A stretch of DNA of 44,642 nucleotides. It comes from Myxococcales bacterium. GTDB lineage: Bacteria; Myxococcota_A; Polyangia; GCA-2747355. The notes under the pieces were generated by a model. The model saw only the letters and a list, made by a program, of their open reading frames with translations. It did no database searches and had not been told where the DNA came from. The position numbers were made by a program, and so were the translations under genes. The stretch lies in NCBI GenBank assembly GCA_020431405.1, contig JAGQIK010000228.1, positions 1 to 44,642 on the forward strand, written 5' to 3'. Below are positions 23,920 through 31,351 of the stretch, piece by piece. Within the stretch, counting starts at the first letter, position 1. The number at the start of each line of letters is the position of its first letter.

Positions 23920-25299
23920 GTGACGGACTCGCTGATCGGCACGCGCCTCGGCAACTTCGAGCTCACCAGTCGGCTCGGCAGCGGCGGCATGGGCGACGTC
24001 TACGCCGGCACACACGCGATCCTCGGTCACCACGTGGCCGTCAAGCTGATGCGGCCCGCGCTGCTCTCGACGAACCCCGAGCACGCCGTGCAGCGCTTCA
24101 TCACCGAGGCGCGCGCGTTGACGCAGATCGACAGCGCGCACGTGATCCGCCTGCACGACTTCGGTCGTATGGAGGGTGGCGCGCTCTACTACGTGATGGA
24201 GCACCTCGAAGGGCACGACCTCGAGCACGAGCTCGCCGGTCGGCTGCCGCTTTCGCCGCGCGAGGCGCTGGTCTACATCGAGCAGATCGCCGCCGGCCTT
24301 GGCGCCGCTCACCGCCAAGGCATCGTGCACCGCGACCTCAAGCCGGCCAATGTCTTCGTCTGCCCCGGCGAGGACGGTCGCCCCTTCACGCTCAAAGTGA
24401 TCGATTTCGGCATCGCCAAGGACCTCAGCACCGAGCAACAGATCACCGTCGGCGCGCTCGGTACGCCCTTCTATGCGGCACCAGAGCAGGTCGCCGGCGA
24501 AGCGGTCAGCGCGGCGACGGACATCTACGCGCTCGGCGTGATGCTCTATCAGATGCTCACCGGCGAGCTGCCTTTCGAGGTCGCCGAGGGCACCAGCCCG
24601 ATCGCGATCTTGCTCGCCGCGCTTGAGAAGCCGCCCATCTCGGCGACGCAGCGCGTGCCTTCATTGCCGCCGGCGCTTTCGGGGCTGCTCGATCGGTGCC
24701 TCGCCAAAGTGCCGTCCGAGCGGCCAGCCTCGGCAGACGCGCTCTTTCGCGAGCTGCGCGAGATCGTCGCGCCGGCGCAGCTGCCGCCGACCGTCGTCGC
24801 GCCGGCGCAGCTGCCGCCGACCGTCGTCGCGCCGACACCGACACCAACGGCCACGCCGACGCCGACGCCGACGCCGACGCGTGGACGTGCGCCGCTGCTC
24901 GTCGCGGCAGCGCTGCTGGTGGTCGCTTGCGTCGTGGTCGGCGTCGTGCTCGTGAAGCGCGGCTCGGGCACAGTGCGCAGCGCAGCTGGCACGTCGAGCG
25001 CTGTCAAGGCCGACACGTCGCCGCCCGGTCGCGCGCTCGAAGCGCCGAGCAGAGTGCACCGCACCAGCGTCGAGATCGACGCGGCCGTGGCGAGCGCAGC
25101 GACGGCGAGCGACTCGGCAGCGAAGCGACCCGTCAAGAAGACGCCGCACCCGCACGCGCGCCCTCAGCAGCCCAACATCGCCGCGAAGAAGAACAAGAAG
25201 CACAAAAAGAGCGAGCCGCAGCCCGCTAAGAGCGGACCGCGGCCCAAGACAAAAAAGCGCACCCCGTTGATCGACTCGGACGACGTCCTGCCGCCCTGA
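23920..25299 (+). CDS. Transmembrane Ser/Thr protein kinase
   Basis: GTG start at 23920; no clear Shine-Dalgarno sequence. The 459-aa product has a complete Hanks-type kinase domain (about residues 12-280): LGSGGMGDVY, VAVKLM, HRDLKPANVF, DFGIAK, APEQ. A proline/threonine linker with an exact 30-bp repeat follows, then one transmembrane helix (about 325-347), and a Lys/Pro/Ser-rich extracytoplasmic tail ending in a KKNKKHKKSE-type basic stretch. The tail has no PASTA or other known sensor domain; a cationic tail could contact peptidoglycan, LPS or DNA (inference). It is co-directional with the symporter, 48 bp away. Confidence 0.9.
   Translation: MTDSLIGTRLGNFELTSRLGSGGMGDVYAGTHAILGHHVAVKLMRPALLSTNPEHAVQRFITEARALTQIDSAHVIRLHDFGRMEGGALYYVMEHLEGHDLEHELAGRLPLSPREALVYIEQIAAGLGAAHRQGIVHRDLKPANVFVCPGEDGRPFTLKVIDFGIAKDLSTEQQITVGALGTPFYAAPEQVAGEAVSAATDIYALGVMLYQMLTGELPFEVAEGTSPIAILLAALEKPPISATQRVPSLPPALSGLLDRCLAKVPSERPASADALFRELREIVAPAQLPPTVVAPAQLPPTVVAPTPTPTATPTPTPTPTRGRAPLLVAAALLVVACVVVGVVLVKRGSGTVRSAAGTSSAVKADTSPPGRALEAPSRVHRTSVEIDAAVASAATASDSAAKRPVKKTPHPHARPQQPNIAAKKNKKHKKSEPQPAKSGPRPKTKKRTPLIDSDDVLPP
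24771..24830 (+). repeat. Exact 30-bp tandem duplication in the kinase linker
   Basis: Two identical 30-bp units (24771-24800 and 24801-24830) encode APAQLPPTVV twice. They are followed directly by a CCGACG/CCGACA-type simple repeat (about 24831-24882) encoding alternating Thr-Pro. Both lie in the juxtamembrane linker, where copy-number change would keep the frame and alter only linker length. Confidence 0.85.
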
Positions 25300-25311
25300 G
25301 CCTGGCAGCGA

Positions 25312-26817
25312 CTAGGGCACGAGCTCGCCAACAAACCAGGTCGACGCCGGGATCCAGACCTCGGTGGCCGTCGCGCCATCGCCCCAGTTGACGCGGAAGG
25401 CGATCTCGGTCGAGCCGTCGGACCAGTAGCGGTACGAGTAGCCGTAGGCGAGCGCGTAGTGCAAGGACGTGCCCGAGCCGATGCCGATGATCACCGGGCG
25501 CCAGGTGTTGATGATGTTGATCGCGTCCTGCAGCAGGCCGCCGTCGGCGACGTAGAAGAGGTTGTAGTTGGTGCGGATGCCGGCGAAGTCACGACCGACG
25601 AGGTAGTAGACAGCCTTGTACATGTTGATCTGCGCCGTGGCGCCTTGGTCGAGCAGGCAGAACGTGCCGAGGCGCGCGCGAAGCTCCATGGTCATGTTGT
25701 TGACGCCCTGGTCCTGAATCTGTGGCGCGACGACGTCAGCGCCGTAGCCGCCCCACGCGCGGTAGATGCCCCAGTGGCTGCTCCACATAGAGCCCGTTTG
25801 CGCCGCGCGGTGGTCCGCGTAGCCGAGCAGCATCGCCCACGCCGTGGCGCCGCAGCCGCTCGAGCAGCTGTTCTGGTTGTTGGCGGTCCAGGGCGGGATC
25901 TGGTCGTAGCCGAGCTGCGCCGTAGCGCCGCCCTCGGTGTCGTGGCCGAACTGCCAGGCGGTCACCGGGTGCAGCCCCATGCGCTTGGACGACACGAGGC
26001 CGTCGGCGTTGGCGGTGGCGAGCGGCGCGACGTCGGCGCGGCGCTCGAGCTTCCAGGCGTTGGCGGCGCGTTTGGCCAGCGCGGCCAGCTGCGGAGCGTA
26101 GCGCTCGCCATAGCTCGCCTTGAGCTCGCGCCACGGAAGCGGCGCTGCAACCTTCATCTGCGGCGTGAAGCGCTTGACCGTGTCGAAGCGTGCGCCGTCG
26201 AAGCGCTCGAGGCCGACCACGCGCGGCTGCTCGCCGCGGCGCTCGACGCGGGTGACCAGCTCGCCGCCGACCACGCGCTTGCTGCCATCGAGCGCCGGCT
26301 TCCAGACCGTGCGGTAGATGTCATCGCGCCGCGCGTCGGGCGAAGCCTGCACGTCGATCTGCTTGGGCAACGGACCGACGTGCGCGACGAGCTCGCCGCG
26401 ATCGTCCTCGGCGGCGTACGACAGCGCGTCGAGCTTGTAGAAGCGCGCCACCGACTTGCCCGCGCGGTCGGCCTTGGCGAGCAGCTGCGCGGTTGGCGAC
26501 GCGCCGCTCGTAGACCACTGCGCAATGGGATGATCGTGCGCCGCGGTGGAGACGACGATGTAGCCGCGCGGATTGACCAGCACCTCGTAGTACGCGACGC
26601 CCGCGACGTCGGGGCGGTAGATCGGCGTGAGCTGATCGGAGAGCGTCGCGTCGGCCCAACCCGGGCTCGAGCGCAGATGCGTCGCGGCGCGCTTCAGTGC
26701 GGCGCTGCGCAGGGTGTGCTGCGCGTCGGCGGGCGCGTTTTCCGCGACGCCGCAGGCGCACAGCAGCGACAGGCAAGAAAGCAGAACGACGGCGAGTATC
26801 GAGACATGTCGTTTCAT
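25312..26817 (-). CDS. C10-like (streptopain-type) cysteine peptidase lipoprotein
   Basis: The ATG at 26817 is preceded by GAGGAG at six bases and starts a lipoprotein signal with LCAC (Cys22); the open frame further upstream is low-complexity and discarded. The 501-aa product has a propeptide-like N-terminal region with GYIVVSTAAHDHPIAQWSTS, which resembles the C10 pro-domain motif. The catalytic domain has NSCSSGCGATAWAMLLGY with candidate nucleophile Cys322, GTSLHYALAYGY with His453, and VNWGDG near the end. SpeB-type enzymes have the same order of C-x-AT-A, H and W-G motifs. It is probably an outer-membrane-anchored or released protease active outside the cytoplasm. It lies 166 bp downstream of the Cys-rich/TPR lipoprotein gene on the same strand. 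Confidence 0.8.
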   Translation of the reverse strand: MKRHVSILAVVLLSCLSLLCACGVAENAPADAQHTLRSAALKRAATHLRSSPGWADATLSDQLTPIYRPDVAGVAYYEVLVNPRGYIVVSTAAHDHPIAQWSTSGASPTAQLLAKADRAGKSVARFYKLDALSYAAEDDRGELVAHVGPLPKQIDVQASPDARRDDIYRTVWKPALDGSKRVVGGELVTRVERRGEQPRVVGLERFDGARFDTVKRFTPQMKVAAPLPWRELKASYGERYAPQLAALAKRAANAWKLERRADVAPLATANADGLVSSKRMGLHPVTAWQFGHDTEGGATAQLGYDQIPPWTANNQNSCSSGCGATAWAMLLGYADHRAAQTGSMWSSHWGIYRAWGGYGADVVAPQIQDQGVNNMTMELRARLGTFCLLDQGATAQINMYKAVYYLVGRDFAGIRTNYNLFYVADGGLLQDAINIINTWRPVIIGIGSGTSLHYALAYGYSYRYWSDGSTEIAFRVNWGDGATATEVWIPASTWFVGELVP

Positions 26818-26969
26818 GGCGGGCTCCTCTCGGTTTGGGGGCCAAGGCCCCGTGGTGCTGCACGAGGGAAAAGCACGACCCGTGCCACGAGATGAGCTGT
26901 GTATTGTCGAGGTGTTGTGCCGCGGCCGAGGACAGTGCGCCGAAGTTGCGCGCAGCGGCTGCGTAGTGC

Positions 26970-26981
26970 GGGGGGGGGGGG
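26970..26981. repeat. G12 homopolymer tract
   Basis: Twelve consecutive G on the plus strand (C12 on the coding strand of the neighbours), two bases beyond the stop codon of the Cys-rich/TPR lipoprotein and about 150 bp upstream of the C10-like peptidase start. It is the longest homopolymer I see in the window. Tracts of this kind slip during replication. It could change spacing in a promoter or untranslated region for the peptidase, but it could also be an assembly-sensitive site. Confidence 0.8.
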
Positions 26982-26983
26982 CG

Positions 26984-28201
26984 CTACTGGAGCGACTTGA
27001 TCTTGGCGAGGATCGCATCGGCGTCGGCGTGGTCTTTGCCGTGCGCCTTCTTGTAGGCGGCTAGGAAGGCCTTGTAGACGGCGGCGGCGTCCTTGTTGCG
27101 CCCGAGCTTCTCGAGGCAGACGCCCATGTTGTGCAGCGCGTCGTCGGCGAAGCGCGCGCGCTGTTTCGGATGGTGCGCCTGCCAGCGCCCGAGGGCGATG
27201 CGGTACTGCGTCAGCGCGCCTCTGTGGTTGTCGAGCTTGAACAGCGCCTGCGCCATCTCGAAGCGCGCGCGCTCCTCGAGCGGATACGCTTTGGCGTCGG
27301 GATACCAGGCGCTCCACTGTCTGAGGTAGCTGCCGAAGGCCATCGCCGCCTTCTGATGCTGGCTCGCATCGCGCCGGGTGATGGCGATGTTGAACAGCAC
27401 GCGCGAGGCGCGCCGGCACGGCGCGTCTTTGCCGAGCTCGGAGATGGTGGCGGGGCGCTTGCTCTTCTCGCACGCGCGCTGCTGATCGGCGAGCGCCACG
27501 ATGTACTTCTTGACGGCGTCGTCGAACTGGCCCGCCTTCTTGAGCGCGTTGCCATTGTTGACCAGCTCGGCGTAGCCCGCGCCCTTGGGCGACTTGGCGA
27601 TCTTGCCGCCACCGCTCGGCGTGTTGGCCATCGTGGCCTTGGCCAACAGCGCCTTGTTGTACGTCTTGACCTCGACCGGCTTGGCGATAGGCGGCGCCGG
27701 GTCGTTGACCGTGCGCACGTAGGTCGCGCCGGTGTGCTGTGCCCAAAGGCGATCGCACTGCTCGCGCCAAGCGGCCTGCTCGGCCTCGGTGGCCTTGTGC
27801 TTCTTGGCGATGGCGGTGAACGCCTCCACCATCTGCGGCTCGTTTTCGAGCCGCTGTGTGACGCAGCCGACGACAGTGCCTTCGAAGATGTTCATGCCCT
27901 TGATCTGGAACTTGGCCTTGCCCTGCACGCACGAGTCGATCGCCTTGCGCACCTTCTCGTCGAGCGAGCACATCGCCTGGCGGAAGTAGCGCGTGGCCGG
28001 ATCGCACGAGCCGCAGACCTCGAACTTCTTCTTCGACAGCCCAGGGCAGGTGTTGCTGCTGGCGCAGTAGCTCGACATCGGCGACCCGACGGTCGCCGAG
28101 GAAGGCTTGATCGTCGGGCCGCTGACGCAGGCCGGCAGTGCCAGCGTGAAGAGCAAGGAGGCAGCCACACGGGCTGCGCCACTAGGAGGCAATCGGATCA
28201 T
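26984..28201 (-). CDS. Cys-rich lipoprotein, paralogue 3, fused to TPR repeats
   Basis: The ATG at 28201 has GGGAG eight bases upstream. The lipoprotein signal ends in LPAC (Cys25). Residues about 38-165 are the same eight-cysteine domain as at 6555 and 9017 (CPGLSKKKFEVCGSCDP, TRYFRQAMCSLDEKVR, NEPQMVEAFTAIAKKH). A linker follows, then an alpha-helical C-terminal region (about 205-405) with tetratricopeptide-like units such as NNGNALKKAGQFDDAVKKY and LHNMGVCLEKLGRNKDAAAVYKAF. The TPRs suggest a scaffold for protein partners at the envelope. It precedes the C10-like peptidase on the same strand. The domain fusion supports a binding role for the Cys-rich module. Confidence 0.82.
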   Translation of the reverse strand: MIRLPPSGAARVAASLLFTLALPACVSGPTIKPSSATVGSPMSSYCASSNTCPGLSKKKFEVCGSCDPATRYFRQAMCSLDEKVRKAIDSCVQGKAKFQIKGMNIFEGTVVGCVTQRLENEPQMVEAFTAIAKKHKATEAEQAAWREQCDRLWAQHTGATYVRTVNDPAPPIAKPVEVKTYNKALLAKATMANTPSGGGKIAKSPKGAGYAELVNNGNALKKAGQFDDAVKKYIVALADQQRACEKSKRPATISELGKDAPCRRASRVLFNIAITRRDASQHQKAAMAFGSYLRQWSAWYPDAKAYPLEERARFEMAQALFKLDNHRGALTQYRIALGRWQAHHPKQRARFADDALHNMGVCLEKLGRNKDAAAVYKAFLAAYKKAHGKDHADADAILAKIKSLQ

Positions 28202-28358
28202 GGCAGTGCTCCCGCGGACGAGTGATCTTCTCGGTCGCCCTTCGATGCGTCAAGGCGGATGCACGCTCGGTGCCACGCACCGCAGCACCTCTGAGAGCTG
28301 TCATGGCGCTCTGTCGAGGCGGCCGACGCAACATTAGCGCGCAGCATGCGCGCGATCG

Positions 28359-29627
28359 TCAGGGCGAAGCTGCTTGCACGAGCAGCGCGAGGTTCTGGTT
28401 CATCTTCCAGCTCGCGTCGCCGGGGCGAAAGTCGTTTTCGCCCGAGTCCCACTGGCCGCGCGCGGCGACGACGATGCCGAGGCTCGGTATCACCGTCACG
28501 ACCTCGCGGTTCCAGTGGCCGTTGGCCTGGTAGGTGTCTGGCGGCGCGGCGGGCCACGCGCGCTTGCCGCCGCTTCCGGGCACGATCGCGTTGAACCACC
28601 AGTTGAAGCCGTAGATGCCGGGCCCGTAGGCGGTCTGATCGGAGTCGCCGCCGTAGCTGCCCACGTTGAGGTAGTCGCTGCCCGCGGCGGCCGTGCGCGG
28701 CAGCGTCGCCGGCACGCCGGGCTTCTGGTACTGCGTGAAGTAGCTCTGCGGCAGCAGCTGCTTGCCGTTCCAGCGCCCTTGGTTGAGCCACAGCCACCCG
28801 ATGCGGGCGAAGTCGCGCGGAGAGGTGCTCACGCCGTGGCCGCCGCGCGAAGAGAAGATCGAGCCGTCCTGGAATGACAGCGCGCCGAGCCGCGCGGCGG
28901 CGAGCGCCGCGGCGTTGGGCGTCTGCTTGAACACGCGGTCGAACACCGACACCGCGTAGAGCTTGATCGCCACGTCGTTGTAGGCCCACGCCTGGCCTGG
29001 TCCCTCGGCGCGCGCGTAGCCGCTGGTCATGTTGGCCAGCTGGCGAAACGTCATGTTCTGGTCTTGTGCGTTGAGCTGCCAGCCGGCGCTCGAGACTTTC
29101 GCGTCGACGCTGGCGAGCAGCCCCTCCTCGACGGCGAACATCAGCATCGTCGCGATCACTGGCTTGGCCGCCGAGGCCCAGTCGAACTTGCCGCTGCTCG
29201 AGCCCCAGCTGCGCACGAGATAGCCGTCGCGCACGATCACGCCCGCGCCGCCGACGTTGCTGACGAACTGGTCGAGCTTGGTCGCGTCGAGGCCGACCTG
29301 CGCCGGCGTACGCGTCGCCCAACTGGCGCCGGGAAACACGCGCGGCCGCGCCGGCGTGGTGTCCGCCGACGCGCCGTCGCCAGCGCCATCGCCGGTTGAC
29401 GTCTCGCGCGCCCCGTCGGCGAGCGCGACGTCAGCGCGCGCCATGTCGCCGCCGCCGCCGTCACCGCGCGCCGCGTCGTCGCGAGCCGCGTCCTCGCTGT
29501 GCGCGTCGCCGGCGCCGTCGCTGCGTACAGCGTCGGCGTTGGCGTCGAGCTTGCCGCCGCTGGCGTCGCCGCAGCCCGTCGCGAGCGCGACGAGCAGCAG
29601 CAGGGCGGTGGCGGGTCGCGCGATCAC
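28359..29627 (-). CDS. Beta-lactamase-fold serine hydrolase lipoprotein
   Basis: A GTG start at 29627, one base after the stop of the upstream gene. Lipobox ATGC (Cys19), then an Asp/Ala/Gly low-complexity linker (about 20-95) of the kind seen in myxobacterial surface lipoproteins. The catalytic domain (about 100-422) matches the class C beta-lactamase/esterase family: SAAK (Ser152, Lys155), WAYNDVA (Tyr216) as the second motif, and a late HWNRE. Members include D-aminopeptidases, esterases and penicillin-recognising enzymes; resistance to antibiotics should not be assumed. It is likely outer-membrane anchored, acting in the periplasm or at the surface. Confidence 0.88.
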   Translation of the reverse strand: MIARPATALLLLVALATGCGDASGGKLDANADAVRSDGAGDAHSEDAARDDAARGDGGGGDMARADVALADGARETSTGDGAGDGASADTTPARPRVFPGASWATRTPAQVGLDATKLDQFVSNVGGAGVIVRDGYLVRSWGSSSGKFDWASAAKPVIATMLMFAVEEGLLASVDAKVSSAGWQLNAQDQNMTFRQLANMTSGYARAEGPGQAWAYNDVAIKLYAVSVFDRVFKQTPNAAALAAARLGALSFQDGSIFSSRGGHGVSTSPRDFARIGWLWLNQGRWNGKQLLPQSYFTQYQKPGVPATLPRTAAAGSDYLNVGSYGGDSDQTAYGPGIYGFNWWFNAIVPGSGGKRAWPAAPPDTYQANGHWNREVVTVIPSLGIVVAARGQWDSGENDFRPGDASWKMNQNLALLVQAASP

Positions 29628-29628
29628 G

Positions 29629-30075
29629 CTACCAACCGAGGGACCACCCCGAGGCGGGTGATGCGGGTATCGTCGGCCGATTCATCGCGCGAAAGCCTTC
29701 GATGGCGAGCTGCACGTTGCCCACGGGCGTGCCGACGCGACCGCCGCTCGACATGCGCGCGTAGCTGCCGAACTCGTCGTTGCCGACCTTCTCGGTGGCG
29801 AACATCGCCGACGACGAGAGGTACGTCAGCTTGCCGCGCTCTCTAAAGACGCCGGCGACGAAGATCGTACGCACCTTGATCCACGCTTCCCAGCCAGCGA
29901 TGGGCTCTTCGAGGCAGCGAAAGCCGTCGGTGTCGAATTCGTTGGGCGACGCCATGCCGGGTCCGAGCGTGTAGAGCGTACCGCCGCGTACGATCTGCAG
30001 ATCGCGATCGGTGGTGAGATTGTAGACGCGACCGCCCAGACGTGCGGCTTCGATCAGTCCGTCGAATCGACCCAT
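29629..30075 (-). CDS. Hypothetical 148-aa protein
   Basis: The ATG at 30075 with GGGAG seven bases upstream is preferred to an upstream in-frame start whose sequence is low-complexity. The product begins MGRFDGLIEAARLGGRVYNL and has a mixed alpha/beta composition, with one cysteine (FRCLEEP), no signal peptide and no membrane segment. No family is recognised. It ends one base before the start of the serine-hydrolase lipoprotein gene, so the two are in one unit, yet this product looks cytoplasmic. Confidence 0.65.
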   Translation of the reverse strand: MGRFDGLIEAARLGGRVYNLTTDRDLQIVRGGTLYTLGPGMASPNEFDTDGFRCLEEPIAGWEAWIKVRTIFVAGVFRERGKLTYLSSSAMFATEKVGNDEFGSYARMSSGGRVGTPVGNVQLAIEGFRAMNRPTIPASPASGWSLGW

Positions 30076-30392
30076 CGTGAAAGCTCCCGGGTTGTGGTGG
30101 AACGGCGCGGTGTGAGTGCAAGCGCTACGCCGGCGCGCATGTGCGACCAAGCGCCGAGAATCAGGCGCCCGCCTCCGTGCGTCCGTGATCCGCCGGGTAC
30201 AGATGGCCGTGTCCAGCTGTCCACGCCGGCGCTGGTCGTCAACGCGCGATCACCGCGCTGCACCGTCGCGCTACAAGACGCGACCCGATGCGACGGGGGG
30301 TGGCCGACCGCAGCCTAACTCGGCGTGATCGCGTGCGCTGCCAATGGCATTGGCGCTGCAAAGACCTTCGGCAACACCAAGGAGCGTCAGCC
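30076..30392. other. 317-bp divergent intergenic region
   Basis: The region lies between the start of the hypothetical protein (minus) and the Cys-rich lipoprotein (plus), so it must contain both promoters. I see AAGGAG at 30379-30384 serving the plus-strand gene and a short G6 run near 30295-30300. I see no convincing operator, riboswitch or further coding sequence; the short frames here are Arg/Pro-biased and lack ribosome-binding sites. Confidence 0.4.
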
Positions 30393-31286
30393 ATGAGCCG
30401 CACCGCCCGAGTCGTCGTCGTCGCCTTCGCCGCGCTTTTCGTCGCCGCCGCTTGCGGCGGGCTCGAGCCTGGAGCCGACGACAACAAGATCGGCCAGCGC
30501 CAGCAGAACATCTACAGCGTGCCCACCTTCGGCTCGCTGCTGCCGCAACAGCCGACCACGACGACCACCACGACCAGCGCGCCGTGTGTCGAGAAGCGGC
30601 TCTGCGGTGCCCTCGACGCGGCGACCGCCACCAACTGCTGTCACGCCAACGGCGAGCACTGCAATTGTCGCGCGCCTACTGTGACGTCGCAGCCGGTTGA
30701 CGAGTGCGCGATGCGCAATACAGCACCCCATGGCGTTTGCTACCGCTACGACAACGCGCGCAAGGCGTGCGCCAAGCGTTGCACCGACGAGGGCTTCATC
30801 ACCAAGGCGTGGATCGACTGGAGCGCGCGTCAGGCCAAGACCCAGTTTCAGACCAGCACCGGCTGCGCGATCTACACGGTCAACGGCGACTGCGCGCCGC
30901 TGTTCAGCAACGACAAGAACCTGGCAAGCGGCATCGGCGGCACGACGACGCAGAGCGCTCCGACCAACAGCGACCCGGAGCCCCAGAAAGTCGACTGGGA
31001 CGAGTGCAGCAAGCAGGGCTATGGCGAGTGCAAGGACGCCGAGACACTCGGCGCGAAATACAACGACTGCACGCCGCCCGACGAGCAGAAATGCAGCTTC
31101 TGGAAATGGCTCGGCTGCGGCGTGCGCACGGCGTTCTGCGCGGGCGGCTGCATCGCCAGCTTCGGCGCCGGCTGCGTCGTGTGCGTGACCGCCATCGCGT
31201 GTGATTGCCTCAAGTGCTTCGGCGCCGACTATTCGACCAGCCCCGTCTGCGCCGCCGCGCAGGGCTTGCAGTATCTGCCGCTGTAG
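30393..31286 (+). CDS. Cys-rich lipoprotein with hydrophobic C-terminal ten-cysteine segment
   Basis: The ATG at 30393 has AAGGAG eight bases upstream and gives a lipoprotein signal with AAAC (Cys20); the longer open frame is rejected. The 297-aa product has a Thr-rich spacer (PTTTTTTTS), a Cys-rich middle (CCHANGEHCNC) and a final segment of about 60 residues with ten cysteines set in a hydrophobic, glycine-rich context (GCGVRTAFCAGGC, GAGCVVCVTAIACDCLKC). That last part looks like a disulfide-knotted or membrane-inserting module and superficially resembles halocin C8-like bacteriocin domains, though I cannot confirm homology. It sits 65 bp upstream of the FHA-ABC transporter gene in the same direction. 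Confidence 0.75.
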   Translation: MSRTARVVVVAFAALFVAAACGGLEPGADDNKIGQRQQNIYSVPTFGSLLPQQPTTTTTTTSAPCVEKRLCGALDAATATNCCHANGEHCNCRAPTVTSQPVDECAMRNTAPHGVCYRYDNARKACAKRCTDEGFITKAWIDWSARQAKTQFQTSTGCAIYTVNGDCAPLFSNDKNLASGIGGTTTQSAPTNSDPEPQKVDWDECSKQGYGECKDAETLGAKYNDCTPPDEQKCSFWKWLGCGVRTAFCAGGCIASFGAGCVVCVTAIACDCLKCFGADYSTSPVCAAAQGLQYLPL

Positions 31287-31351
31287 CAACGCTCGCAGAC
31301 GAACGAGCGATGGTGTACTCTCGCGTTCTCGCTCGCGGAGAACCGTATCCC

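Noticed and set aside
20923-25299. Defence island built on kinases and a symporter
   Set aside because: No nuclease, methylase, toxin-antitoxin or retron-like element is present; two Hanks kinases beside a transporter is ordinary for Myxococcota.
28359-29627. Antibiotic-resistance beta-lactamase
   Set aside because: The fold motifs are those of the broad class C/serine hydrolase family, the protein is a lipoprotein with a long linker, and motif context does not specify penicillin hydrolysis.
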